This document shows positions 48,783 through 59,399 of a stretch of DNA of 64,000 bases, piece after piece. Location: assembly GCA_003313425.1 (NCBI GenBank), contig NHZP01000019.1:558001-622000 (forward strand), read 5' to 3'. The notes below the pieces were generated by a model. It was not told where the DNA came from, made no database searches, and worked only from the letters and a program-made list of their open reading frames with translations. Positions within the stretch are counted from its first letter, which is position 1, and every line of letters starts with the position of its first letter. Source of the stretch: Pseudopyrenochaeta lycopersici (taxonomy: Eukaryota; Ascomycota; Dothideomycetes; Pleosporales; Pseudopyrenochaetaceae). Both the position numbers and the translations under genes were made by a program.

Positions 48783-51538
48783 ATGGCGCCACCCAAGGAC
48801 ACCATGTTCCGCTCGGCGGACATGTCCTTGACCCAGCTCTACATAGCTAACGAGATTGGCCGCGAGGTCGTCTCGGCGCTTGGAGAGCTCGGTGTCATGG
48901 ACTTTAGAGATGTAAGCATCTGCGCAATATCCTGTGGCTTGTTTCAAAGCTTCACGGATGCTATATGATGGAATTGGGAACTGACGAGCCGACGTTACTA
49001 GCTCAACTCGGAGACTACCGCCTTCCAACGTACCTTTACGCAAGAGATTCGCCGCCTCGATAATGTGGAACGACAGCTTAGTATGGCAGACTTGGATTCG
49101 GAATGGTGGGTTAGGACTAACTGGACACAGGGTACTTCCGCGCCCAGATGGAGAAGTCGAGCATCTCGATGCGATCAATCTACGACTTCAACAACCCCTT
49201 CACCTCGCCCTCCGCGTCTGAGATTGACGAGCTTTCCGACAAGAGCCAAAGCCTGGAGCAGAGAATTGCCTCTTTGAATGAGAGTTACGAAACTTTGAAG
49301 AAGCGCGAGGTTGAGCTTACAGAGTGGCGCTGGGTATTGAGAGAGGCTGGAGGCTTCTTTGACAGGGCTCGCGGTCAGACCGATGAGATCAGGCAGTCCC
49401 TCGACGATGATGATGCCCCGCTTCTCCAAGATGTGGAACAGACCGGCCAAGGCGAGACCGGCGCAGAGCGCTCGTTCACCGTCATGAACATCGGGTTCGT
49501 CGCTGGTGTCATCCCTCGCGAGCGTATTGCGGCCTTTGAGAGAATCCTATGGCGTACCCTTCGCGGCAACTTGTACATGAACCAGTCTGAGATTCCGGAG
49601 CCAATCATCAACCCAGAGAACAACGAAGAGACCAGCAAGAACGTCTTCATCATCTTCGCACACGGCAAGGAAATCATCGCTAAGATTCGAAAGATCTCGG
49701 AGTCGCTTGGTGCCGACTTGTACAGCGTGGACGAGAACAGCGAGCTTCGCCGCGACCAGATCCGCGAGGTCAACACTCGCCTTAGTGACTTAGCCAGCGT
49801 GCTGAAGAACACCAAGTCCACGCTGGACGCCGAGTTGACTGCGATCAGCCGCAATCTCGCAGCATGGATGGTCATTATCAAGAAAGAGAAGGCTACCTAT
49901 GAGACATTGAATAAGTTTTCATACGATCACCAACGCAAGACGCTTATCGCCGAAGCTTGGGCTCCCACTAACTCGCTTGGTTTGATCAAGTCTACACTCT
50001 CAGACGTTAATGAGCGCGCTGGTCTCTCTGTACCTACGATCGTCAATCAGATCAAGACCACCAAAACACCACCAACATTCTTCAAGACCAACCGGTTTAC
50101 CGTCGGCTTTCAGACCATTATCGACGCATACGGAACGATCAAGTACCGTGAAGTCAACCCGGCCCTGCCCTCGATCGTCACGTTTCCGTTCATGTTCGCG
50201 GTCATGTTTGGTGATGCCGGACACGGTGTCATCCTTCTTCTCGCGGCTTGTGCCATGATCTACTACGAAAACCGACTTCAGCGCAGCAAGCTCGATGAGT
50301 TGTTCTCAATGATGTTCTACGGTCGATACATTGTTTTCATGATGGGCATCTTCTCCATTTATACCGGTCTGCTCTACTGCGATGCATTCTCTCTTGGACT
50401 ACCCTGGTTCAAGTCGATGTGGGTTTGGGACAACGATGGCAAAGGCCCCACGGCCTCACGTGTGGAAGGCTACACATACCCGTTCGGTCTGGATTACCGC
50501 TGGCACGATACCGAAAATGACCTACTGTTCTCCAACAGCTACAAGATGAAACTCAGTATCCTTCTCGGTTGGTCACACATGACCTTTTCGCTCATGTGGT
50601 CGCTTGTCAACGCTCGGTACTTCAAGACAAAGATCGACATCTGGGGCAACTTTGTTCCTGGCATGATCTTCTTCCAGTCCATCTTCGGATACCTAGCATT
50701 CACCATCGTCTACAAGTGGTGCATTGACTGGCCAGCGCGGCACGAGAATCCTCCTAGTCTGCTCAATATGTTGATCTACATGTTCTTGCAGCCCGGACAA
50801 CTTGAAGGCGGGGTCAAGCCATTGTATCCTGGCCAAGCTGGGGTTCAGGTTGTCCTTCTCCTGGTGGCCCTCACATGTGTGCCTATTCTCCTCTTCCTTA
50901 AGCCTTTCTACCTTCGCTATGAGCACAACAAGGCTCGTGCATTAGGATATCGCGGCATCGGCGAGAGCACCCGAGTTAGTGCGCTTGACGATGACGATGA
51001 TGAAGAAGGTCACCCGATGAACGGTGGACGTGAGAGCTTCGGAGATGACGAAGATGGCATTGCTATGATCACACAAGACGTTGGCCATGGTGATGAACAT
51101 GAAGAGTTTGAATTCAGTGAGATCATGATCCATCAGGTCATTCACACCATTGGTAAGATTACCCACACCATGCCTCCTATTTAAAAGCTGACCTAATTAG
51201 AATTCTGTCTCAACTGCGTATCCCATACCGCATCCTACCTCCGTCTCTGGGCCCTCTCGTTGGCGCATCAACGTCTATCGATTGTCCTTTGGGAAATGAC
51301 CATGAAGAATGCGTTTGAAATGACTGGTATCACTGGTGCTATTGCCATGGTCGTCGTGTTCTACTTTTGGTTCGCACTCACCGTCGCTGTCCTCTGTGTT
51401 ATGGAAGGCACGAGTGCTATGTTGCATTCGCTGCGTCTGCACTGGGTCGAAGCGATGAGTAAGCATTTTATTGGCGATGGTGTTCCATTTGAGCCGTTCA
51501 GTTTCAAGGTTCTGCTGGAGGAGGATCCGGTGGAGTAA
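48783..51538 (+). CDS. vph1: V-type proton ATPase subunit a (Vph1/Stv1 type), four exons
   Basis: Exons 48783-48911, 49002-49080, 49131-51152 and 51201-51538 (introns 90, 50 and 48 nt) give 855 residues. The N-terminal half (residues 1-400) is the cytosolic dumbbell with coiled-coil arms, starting [13 protein letters not shown] and containing [10 protein letters not shown] across intron 2. The C-terminal half holds about eight membrane helices: [15 protein letters not shown], the [22 protein letters not shown] region and the last exon. The essential proton-path Arg is R758 in [12 protein letters not shown] (R735 in yeast Vph1). Subunit a is the stator and proton half-channel of the V0 sector; it acidifies the vacuole and Golgi. 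Whether this copy is vacuolar or Golgi type cannot be told; it is probably the only one, since filamentous fungi usually have a single gene. Confidence 0.97.
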
Positions 51539-53039
51539 TGTTGGAGCTTCCTTCTGTTATTGTAGGATTATGTTAGGCTTGCTCGTCGCCTGAGGGATCT
51601 TAAGCGACTGGCTGGTCTGTATATAGAAATGTACTATGTACTTTGTATGAGCCTGAACAAGCAAATTTGACTCTTTCTATGACCCTAGGAGTCATGTTGC
51701 GACATTTTCTCGTCTAGGCAGATGGAGCGGGAGATGTCGGACTAGGAACAGAACCACTAAGCATTGCCATAAGAGCCTAGAATGTTAGCCCAACGGAGTG
51801 GATACGATGTGAACAGTGCTTCCGATGGCACGTCCCTGGCCCTCCCGACATACACGAAGCTTCGGAACTAGGTGCCGAATTACAGAAATGTTCAAGTTCA
51901 GTTGTGGACTGCATTTCACTCATGGTGTTATTGTTGCAGTAACTTGCGAGGCACGTTTGATTGCAGCAACGTTTGGTAGTGAATGATTTGAGAGCGAACA
52001 TGCCAAACATTGCCGTCCGAAAAGACTTGACCGTGCTGTTCGGAATGACGTTACGACAAGCCTCGCCCAGAGCGACGCGACAAAATCAGACACGCGGAGA
52101 GTAAGGGGAAAAAAATGTGATAGGGCTGCCACATTTTGAGGGATTATTCCCCCATTCCAAGGCGATTGGGCCGCGGACGCCGGCTGAGCCTCGAGCTGGT
52201 GCACGGTAGCACAATGGACAGCCTGCGACATTTGACACCTTGAATGCAATCCGCAAGAAGCGACCTGTGCCCAAATGGCGATGACATGGAGGCGGCATCC
52301 ATGTCGTTTGCGGCGCTGAGGCGTAAGCTGACAGGGGCGTGCATCTGGCTGAGTTGGGGAAGGGAGGATGCACGAGGGAATTCAAGACAGTCCATGACGA
52401 CTTCAGCTGTCTCGATATCGAATTCAGACGCATGTACGATGTACATTAGCGCTTGTCCTACATGCCCATACACCGACTCAGTCTCAAGCCCCATCTCTCA
52501 CTGCAACGATTGGGGGTTGCCCCGCATATACGAATCCAGCGGTGTAAAGAACTGAATGGTTACCATGGAAGGATTTTTGCCCTGAGACGCGCCGCTGGGC
52601 TCCTTGAGGCAATTGATTGGGCTCCCGTCCCAAGGGCCAGGGTAGGTTTATCGGATTATCCCCGGTGGCTGAGGCACTTTGCTGGCGGTGGAGGGCGATG
52701 CAAGTGTAGGACTAAGAGTCGGGGGGCTTGACAGGGTAGCTGCACAACCTGCACCAGTGCGTGCGTAGTGTAGTGGGTTGGATGCAACCCAGCACGAGCT
52801 GTGGGTTCGTTATAAAGGCCCGATGCACCACCGTCCAGCTTGATCGGAGGTTTCGAGTCTTTCCTACCTCTTACCGTTTGCTGCTTTCGTCTCTTGTCTG
52901 CTGAGATTGAAATCGCATTCACAACATTGTATCTTAATTCGACTTTCAGGGTCCACTGAATCCTTCCTTCTTCCAGTCCCACCTTTGCTTCCCCTCCATT
53001 CGAGCTAGCAAAAAGCTTGATCGACACCTCACTTCGAAC
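51539..53039. other. 1.5-kb intergenic region upstream of the aminotransferase
   Basis: No supported gene; overlapping frames at 51920-52555 on both strands lack motifs. A TATA box (TATAAAG) at 52811-52817 lies 229 nt before the aminotransferase ATG and is followed by a CT-rich tract (52855-52900), an arrangement typical of well-expressed fungal genes. Confidence 0.5.
52811..52817 (+). promoter_or_regulatory. TATA box of the aminotransferase gene
   Basis: TATAAAG on the plus strand, 223-229 nt upstream of the ATG at 53040, with a pyrimidine-rich stretch downstream where transcription would be expected to start. This implies a 5' leader of up to about 190 nt. Confidence 0.5.
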
Positions 53040-54862
53040 ATGTCGTTTTCGGCGGACAAGGTCAATATCCTCAAGGGAGCCTTTTCCCAGAGGCGCTTCT
53101 CAAGCTCTAAAGATCCCAGCGAGAGCGGTAGGTTTGGATTTGCTTTTCCTTTCGAAGCGGGGTGCTACGTCATCTCGCAGAGAGCTTCGCGTCTATGCAA
53201 TTGTGGCATGTTGGAGTTTGAAGCCTCAGATGAGCTTGTTAAGGAACCAATATTGGATCTTGGTCTGTTTTTGGGCTCCTTGAGTATCTGTGGCATTCAA
53301 GTCTCAAGATTCTTAATTTCTGTACTCCGCTCGGTGCACTTGCCCCTCATTTGAGACATTTTAAGGATATCACAAGTAAAATCGCAGTCGCTAATTACCA
53401 CTAGAACTTGGATCGAACATCCATCGTCAGTTTCGTCAGTCACACGAAGGTCACAAGCCACACGCCGGTCTTGACGCCACTCGTGCCTCCACAGGTGTCG
53501 TCTGGACATCAGAACAAGCCTACAAGCACGGATTCCTCGAGAACCCCGAAGAATGGGCAAACTTGGGACAGGGTGCACCTGAGGTCGATGACAGCATACA
53601 GGGTTGCTTTGAGCGGCCAAAGGAGGTCGACATTAGTGCCCACGGCAGAGAGTATGGTCCGACTGCTGGTATCAGGCCGCTGAGAGAGGCGGTTGCGACG
53701 CTATACAATGAGCATCACCGCAAGTGGCGTAAGAGCCAGTATACGTGGGAGAATGTGTGCATTGTGCCTGGTGGGCGTGCGGGTTTGATCCGTATCGCTG
53801 CTGTCTTGGGTAACTGCTATCTAGGATTCTTCATCCCTGGTATGTTGAGATCAAAAGCTAGTTTCAGCTGAAAGCTAACGGGAGTAGATTACACCGCGTA
53901 CAACGAAATGTTGTCGCTCTTCCGAAACATTGCAGCCATCCCCGTCCCTCTGGGCGAGGCGGACCAATATCACATGTCCCCTGACAAGATCGCAGAGGAA
54001 ATCGCTCGTGGTACCTCCGTCATTCTCACATCCAACCCCCGTAACCCCACTGGCCAAATGGTCACCAATCCCGAACTCGCTCAGATCCAGAATATCTGCC
54101 GCGACCGGGCAACTCTGATCATGGACGAATTCTACTGTGGTTACAACTACACCACAAACTGCGATGGCACAGTCATCTCCGCAGCCGACAATGTTGAGGA
54201 TGTTGATGAGGACGACGTACTTATCATTGACGGATTGACCAAGCGTTTCCGTCTTCCCGGATGGCGTGTTGCGTGGGTTATCGGACCCAAGGAGTTCATC
54301 CAGGCAATCGGCTCTTGCGGCTCCTACCTCGACGGCGGCTGCAACGTACCCTTCCAGGAAGCCGCGGTAGAGATGCTCTCCCCACCACGTGTACGCAATG
54401 AAATGCGCGCGCTGCAGATGCATTTCCGCACCAAGCGAGACTTTGTCATTGGGCGCCTACAGGAAATCGGCTTCAAGTTCCCATACATGCCCAACTCGAC
54501 CTTCTACCTCTGGCTCGATCTCTCCAGCCTCCCCGAGGGCATCAACGACGGGCTGAACTTCTTCCAGGCGTGTCTGGAGGAGAAGGTGATTGTTGTACCG
54601 GGTATCTTCTTCGACTTGAACCCCAGCAGGCGTAGGGACTTGTTCGATTCGCCCTGCCACCACTTTGTGCGCTTGAGCTACGGACCGAGAATGGATGTCC
54701 TCGAGAAGGGACTGGATTCCATCGAGAAGATTGTCAAGAAGTAAGTTGCCCAGAATACGGGTTTTGTGAATGTTGAAACTTACAATGAATAGGTACAGAG
54801 AAAACCCTCTAAAGCATCGCCAGATGCAGGTCAGGCCTCGTGGCACTGGTGCACCGCATTAA
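53040..54862 (+). CDS. PLP-dependent class I/II aminotransferase, four exons with one 277-nt intron
   Basis: Exons 53040-53127, 53405-53839, 53888-54740 and 54793-54862 give 481 residues; introns are 277, 48 and 52 nt. Exon 2 must begin at 53405, because only that acceptor (branch CTAAT, acceptor CACTAG) puts GLDATRASTGVVWTSEQAY in frame with exon 1. The later acceptor at 53492 looks good but would lose this block. Landmarks are GREYGPTAGIRPLREAVA, the substrate/PLP loop CIVPGGRAGLIRI, TSNPRNPTGQ, MDEFYCGYNY with the PLP ring Asp and Tyr, and the Schiff-base Lys K293 in TKRFRLPGWRVAW. The C-terminus is RLSYGPR with the carboxylate-binding Arg. Amino acid specificity is unknown. It lacks a clear mitochondrial presequence and is probably cytosolic. 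Confidence 0.9.
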
Positions 54863-55195
54863 AGCGGATGTACGAAGTCCGCGATTGAGCATAGTGGAGG
54901 CGTGTTTTAGCGATTAGTCTTGCTACATAAGCAGTGGATTGGTTTAGGGTCATTTGGTAGGGACGGAGCGGTTCATATGTTGAGATATCCAAAATTTATC
55001 TTTTTCTTTTCACATCAAACACAATTTGTAGTTCAGAAGACTCACATGCCTTTGGAGGTGCTTCTTGCCTTATTCCTCATATCAAACTGAAATAGTCACG
55101 TTACTGGAAAGATGCAGTACTTCGCAGTTGTCCTCAGAAAATAAAAGTGAAGGGTATTTTTCTTGCAACTATATATCAACGCGCTCAAGCAGTTA
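54863..55195. other. Convergent 3' intergenic region
   Basis: 333 bp between the aminotransferase stop (+) and the EngB-type gene stop (-). It is AT-rich; no gene or clear element seen. Confidence 0.4.
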
Positions 55196-56605
55196 TCAGC
55201 GTGCTCCAGACCACGACAAGTTGGATGGCTTCTTGAACTTGGCGTCCAGTCCCGCAGCCTTCAAAACCGCGTACCGAACATGATCGATGCCTAGCCTCTT
55301 CCCATCGACCAAAGTCTCTGCACTACAAGCTAGAATCTCACCCAACGCGCCCCCACCGACCGGGGGTTGAATCTCGTTCCTGAGCTTCTCCATCTCCTTC
55401 CTCAGGCCCTCTGGAGTACCTTTCGATCGCAGTTTGGAGAGCGATTTCCCGTCATGGCGCTTGATTTCTTTCGCTTTGGGAATGTACAGTTTGTCTAGCT
55501 TGGACAGGATGATCTGGTGCGAGACGCCTGCGAGTCTTAAACCCGCGAGGAGTGACCTGTCCTTGTCCTTGAGCCCGTGCTCGGCGTCAAGTAGTACGAA
55601 TACGCGGCGTAGTTGCTTTCGAGATTGCATGTACTTCATGATCTCCACGCCCCATGATGCCAATGAGCCTTCTCCGTAGCCGGGCATGTCGACGATAGTT
55701 AGACCGCCTAGTCCTATAATCTTGTCTTTCCCACTAGGTTGCTTCTTGATTGTGACGCCATTTCCAGGCCCTATACCGTACAGGTTCATCGTCTTTGTGA
55801 AGCCAGGCGTAGAACTCGTTCTCGCTAACAAACTCTTGATATCTGCATTCACAATCGCATTCAGCAAGCTGCTCTTGCCCACATTACTCCGGCCCACGAA
55901 CGCAACCTCTGGTACATCAGCTTCGGGAAAGAGACGGAACTGCGCGACACTGCGTAGAAGTTTTGCATTCTTCCCGTGATTTGTGAAGAAGTGGTTTGCT
56001 TGTGTCTTTTGCGCTATCGTTGGCGGGAAAGATTCCCAGTACCAATTGAAATTCTCCAGGCCGCCATAGTGTAACTTTGCGTGCGTGGTAGGCGACTCGG
56101 GTGCGTATATCGGTGTGGGTATAGGCTGGGGCTTGGGCTTCGATCCTAAAGGCGCAGAGGGCGGGGAGGGTATCAGATCTCCTGCGTCTTCCGATCGCGA
56201 CCGTCTCAGAGGTCTTCTTATGTCTCGTCCAGGCAACCTCGGTGCTTCCAGTGGTCTCGGCGGCGGCCTGACAATTCCGTCTCTGCGCCGCTGCCGCCCT
56301 CCTTTAATCAAGCCCACCGGTCGGGTCGAAGTCAATTTTACTGCTGCATTCTCCCCGTTCTCACTGACATGGAGAGCCGATCTCGACGCCCATGTCATTT
56401 TGAAACTCCCACGGAAGTCGGTATTCCAGTGTTTCTTAATTCGGAGGCTCCCCGCTTGTTCTGATGTACTGGATGGCGCATTCTGATTTGTATCTGTGGA
56501 CTGAGGGCGTAGCTGTGAGCGGGAGAGCAGCGTTGAGTGTTGGCGGGAAAAATGATGTATACAGCGCCGACATATATACCGAGGATTCGGCGCTATCGAG
56601 GCCAT
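55196..56605 (-). CDS. EngB/YihA-type mitochondrial GTPase
   Basis: A single-exon gene of 469 residues. The frame is open further upstream, but the first ATG is at 56605. The N-terminus (MASIAPNPRYICRRCIHHFSR) is Arg-rich and free of acids, a mitochondrial presequence. A Pro/Arg-rich linker of about 130 residues follows. The GTPase core has G1 GRSNVGKS at 238-245, G2 around SSTPGFTKTMN, G3 DMPGYG, and G4 LSKLDKL. This order with the NVGKSSL loop is that of EngB (YihA/YsxC), a TrmE-Era-EngA-type GTPase for late assembly of the large ribosomal subunit; the eukaryotic form works in mitochondria. The core is of bacterial size with an added N-terminal arm. Yeast has a shorter relative (Mrx8). It is divergent from FMC1, with 203 bp between starts. 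Confidence 0.92.
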   Translation of the reverse strand: MASIAPNPRYICRRCIHHFSRQHSTLLSRSQLRPQSTDTNQNAPSSTSEQAGSLRIKKHWNTDFRGSFKMTWASRSALHVSENGENAAVKLTSTRPVGLIKGGRQRRRDGIVRPPPRPLEAPRLPGRDIRRPLRRSRSEDAGDLIPSPPSAPLGSKPKPQPIPTPIYAPESPTTHAKLHYGGLENFNWYWESFPPTIAQKTQANHFFTNHGKNAKLLRSVAQFRLFPEADVPEVAFVGRSNVGKSSLLNAIVNADIKSLLARTSSTPGFTKTMNLYGIGPGNGVTIKKQPSGKDKIIGLGGLTIVDMPGYGEGSLASWGVEIMKYMQSRKQLRRVFVLLDAEHGLKDKDRSLLAGLRLAGVSHQIILSKLDKLYIPKAKEIKRHDGKSLSKLRSKGTPEGLRKEMEKLRNEIQPPVGGGALGEILACSAETLVDGKRLGIDHVRYAVLKAAGLDAKFKKPSNLSWSGAR

Positions 56606-56808
56606 TGTGATGTGGCCGAGGAAAGACAGGAATCCTCGACCGACTGGATAGAAGTTCACGCATGGTCAAAGCGTCCATACTGTAACTTTTCGCCGCATCA
56701 CCTCCGCGGTCAACTTAGTCCCACCACCGCACCGCGAACCATCGCCCAAACACCCTCTCGACCCCCCATACGGCGCAGAACCCAGCGCACCCCACCGCGT
56801 CATCAACA
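56606..56808. promoter_or_regulatory. Short bidirectional promoter between two mitochondrial genes
   Basis: Only 203 bp separate the start codons of the EngB-type GTPase gene (-) and fmc1 (+), which point away from each other. Both promoters, and most of both leaders, must lie here, so the genes are likely to share regulation. No TATA box is seen on either strand. Confidence 0.6.
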
Positions 56809-57156
56809 ATGGCACAAGCAGCCCCCCAAATCCGATCCGTCTACCGCCGCCTCCTTCGCGAACTACCATCAACACCGCAAGTGACCCGCACACAGCACCA
56901 AAAGCTCTCGGCGCCGTCACACCTGCAGCAGCGGATACGAGCCACGGTGTCTGACTCGAGCAGCGCAACACAGAGCCAACTGCAGCAAGCAGAGCAGTTT
57001 ATCCAGTATGTGCAGGCGCAAAGAACGTATGCGACGCTGCTGGAGCGGTATAATCCGGGCATGGGCATGAGTGAGGAGGAGAGGGTGCGGTTGAGCGCGA
57101 GGAGAGTGGGGATGGATTTGCCGGTTGAGTTTGAGAAGGAGGGGGGGAAGGAGTGA
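56809..57156 (+). CDS. fmc1: FMC1-type mitochondrial ATP synthase assembly factor
   Basis: A short single-exon gene of 115 residues. The family ends are present: IRSVYRRLLRELP at the start (LYR-like) and ATLLERYNPG followed by EEERVRLSARRVGMDLP at the end. Fmc1 helps Atp12 and Atp11 assemble the F1 head of ATP synthase, mainly needed at high temperature in yeast, where the protein is about 155 residues. No cleavable presequence is obvious; LYR-type proteins often lack one. It is divergent from the EngB-type GTPase, another mitochondrial assembly factor. Confidence 0.88.
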   Translation: MAQAAPQIRSVYRRLLRELPSTPQVTRTQHQKLSAPSHLQQRIRATVSDSSSATQSQLQQAEQFIQYVQAQRTYATLLERYNPGMGMSEEERVRLSARRVGMDLPVEFEKEGGKE

Positions 57157-57625
57157 GGCATGTCATGGGAGTGTAGACTGGGCTGGCAGAGGTTGCGAGT
57201 ATCCCAGGCCATGTTTGATTGTACAAAAGCCTGCTAAGGCAAGTTAGACGCCAATTGTATGATGGCACAACAATAGTGTCGATATAAGATGCAAACTCTC
57301 AAAGTAAATATGTCTATTTTGGATGAAGGCAGTCTAATCTGTCTTCTGGCGCCTCATATCATCCAAGCTGATGCCACCAAGGAAGGGTATGAAGCTTTTA
57401 TGTTACCAATAACTCCTGTCCACCAAATCATATGCGCCAATGCGTTCTTCTGTGTCCTCGGAGACCAGCCGTCGCAAACAATGCTGTATGCATCTTGACG
57501 TGAGCGCTTCTGATATCTCCTCCATACCACAGACCTTTCAATGATCAGACATGACCGGTCTGTGGCTTCAATAGTCCGTTCCACGTCAATAGCCTAGATA
57601 CATCATACAGCGTAGTGTGTGCACA
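57157..57625. other. Convergent 3' intergenic region
   Basis: 469 bp between fmc1 (+) and the SRP40 gene (-). Frames at 57289-57498 (+) and 57354-57584 (-) overlap and have no motifs. Probably only 3'-untranslated and spacer sequence. Confidence 0.4.
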
Positions 57626-58912
57626 TCAGTCTTCGAACTTGATGCCTTTGCCGCCTGATGTATCAATCATGCCGCCGCGGTATGAGCCGCGCTTCTTCTT
57701 GTTCTTCTCCTTGGTAAAACCTTTGCCCTTGGTTACTATCAAATCGGCGTGGGCACGGTCGGCGTAGTCGTAAGAAACATAAGCATTGCTTGCGAGTTTT
57801 GGATCGACTACAGTGTCGGCCTTGATGCGCTGAAATCGATTTTCAACGTGATTCTTGATAGCCTTGACAGGCGCGTCCGCATCAGGGGAGCCAGCGAACT
57901 TGCGCTTGCTGCCAGTAGTTGGCACGGGCGACGCGGCAGGCAGAGTCGCAGACGAGTCAGTGGAGGACCCCTTACGCTCAACAGCACTGGACTTGGACTC
58001 ATCGTCAGAATCGGAATCAGACGAGCTATCCGAAGAGCTGTCGGACGAGCTGGAGTCGCTTGAAGATGAGGGTGTTGCTGCCTTCTTGCTGCCTTTCTTG
58101 GCTTTGACTTCTTTCGTAGGCTTAGCGTCCGACTCGCTGTCAGACGAGCTCGAATCGCTGGACGAGTCTGATGAGCTGGAGGCTGATGAAGATGACACTG
58201 AGGCAGCCTTCTTGACCTTGGCGGTCTTTACGACCTTCTTCTCGACCTCGGAGTCGGAACTACTGTCGCTATCGGATTCGCTTGAAGATGAGTCGCTCGA
58301 TGCGCTGGAAGAATCGGAGTCAGGGAGAGGGACATTGGCCGCTTCGTCGTCCGAGTCGCTGGATGAGTCGCTGGACGATGATGCAGATGAAGAAGTGACC
58401 GAGGGAGCCTTGGTCTTCTTGGGCTTTGCTGGAGTGGGTGCTGTTTCCTTCTCTGAGTCCGAGTCCGAGTCAGAATCGGAGCTCGAGCTGGACGAGTCTG
58501 AGCTAGAACTCGAGGAGTCTGAAGCGACCTTCTTTGCAGCCGCCTTTTTTGAGGCGACCTTCTTGGCTGGCTTCTGCTCCTGCTCTGACTCGCTGCTAGA
58601 GTCACTGCTGGAATCGCTGCTCGAGTCGCTGCTCGAGTCGCTACTAGAATCACTGCTGGATGCGCTCTCGTCTACATCCATAGGCTCAGGTGCATCTTGA
58701 AGCTTGGTAGCAGCCCCATTCCTTTGCCATTGTTCAAACTCCTGGAGCTTGCTTGCGGCACTCTTTTCGCCCTGTTGTTCAAGGAAGGATTGCACCAGGT
58801 TGAGCGGCACTGGCGTGGAATTCGTCGAGGTCTCGCTGGCGGTGGATGCCTTGGAGGATTTTTGCTTTTTGTCGCTGGTCGACTTCTTCAGGGATTTCTT
58901 GTCGGTTGCCAT
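57626..58912 (-). CDS. srp40: SRP40/Nopp140-type nucleolar phosphoprotein
   Basis: A single-exon gene of 428 residues; the frame continues upstream, but the first ATG is at 58912. Residues 40-65 (LNLVQSFLEQQGEKSAASKLQEF) form a LisH-like dimer helix pair. The middle has at least six blocks of Ser/Asp/Glu, alternating with Lys/Ala/Pro-rich basic linkers (KKVASKKAAAKK; KPKKTKAPS). The C-terminus is the conserved SRP40 domain: NRFQRIKADTVVDPKLASNAYVSYDYA and KNKKKRGSYRGGMIDTSGGKGIKFED-like. Nopp140/Srp40 bind snoRNPs and chaperone them to the nucleolus; the Ser blocks are heavily phosphorylated by CK2. The opposite-strand frames across this gene are shadows of the Ser/Glu repeats. Confidence 0.95.
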   Translation of the reverse strand: MATDKKSLKKSTSDKKQKSSKASTASETSTNSTPVPLNLVQSFLEQQGEKSAASKLQEFEQWQRNGAATKLQDAPEPMDVDESASSSDSSSDSSSDSSSDSSSDSSSESEQEQKPAKKVASKKAAAKKVASDSSSSSSDSSSSSSDSDSDSDSEKETAPTPAKPKKTKAPSVTSSSASSSSDSSSDSDDEAANVPLPDSDSSSASSDSSSSESDSDSSSDSEVEKKVVKTAKVKKAASVSSSSASSSSDSSSDSSSSDSESDAKPTKEVKAKKGSKKAATPSSSSDSSSSDSSSDSSSDSDSDDESKSSAVERKGSSTDSSATLPAASPVPTTGSKRKFAGSPDADAPVKAIKNHVENRFQRIKADTVVDPKLASNAYVSYDYADRAHADLIVTKGKGFTKEKNKKKRGSYRGGMIDTSGGKGIKFED

Positions 58913-59399
58913 GGCTCGCGATTGGCCTTGTGCGCAGTCGGATCGAAGGGTTTCACGGGTGAGCGAGGACGACGGGCAGGTTTGGTATGGGCGCGAAAAA
59001 AAGTTATGGCGGGCGGAAATGTCGACGCCTCGCGGCGCTAGGCCCCAACCGTGATCCCTGTCTGCCGTCTCATATGGAGTACGAAGCCAGACCTCACTCC
59101 GCACTGGAGCAAGACATTGCCTTCTTTCACTTGCCATAGCCGTGATTCTGCCCGTTGCGCGCCAGGACTTCACCCTGCTGACCCCGCCTGGCCTCTCACC
59201 CGCCACCGCTGCCCGGATGCAGCTTCGCCCGTGGACGTCGACTCCCCTCCGCAGTACGCGACTCGAGCACCTCGCACTTTGGATGGCAGCATCGATAGGA
59301 CTGTTTGCTAGCGCTGCGCGGCAGTAGATTGGGGCACTATCTCTGCTCCTACCCTGCTCTCAGGCCCTCTGAGCGCCTGCGTCTGCGCCGGTAGCCAAG
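58913..59399. promoter_or_regulatory. Bidirectional promoter, srp40 (-) and sec3 (+)
   Basis: 487 bp between two divergent starts. It is GC-rich; the frames across it (for example 59051-59311) have no motifs. No TATA box noted. Confidence 0.45.

Noticed and set aside
53475..53492. Alternative acceptor for aminotransferase exon 2
   Set aside because: It joins in frame but would delete the GLDATRASTG block, and the upstream acceptor at 53404 has a branch point at normal distance.
57855..58700. 281-codon acidic, Leu/Ser/Glu-rich frame on the plus strand
   Set aside because: A mirror of the Ser/Asp repeats of srp40 on the other strand, whose SRP40 domain is unambiguous.
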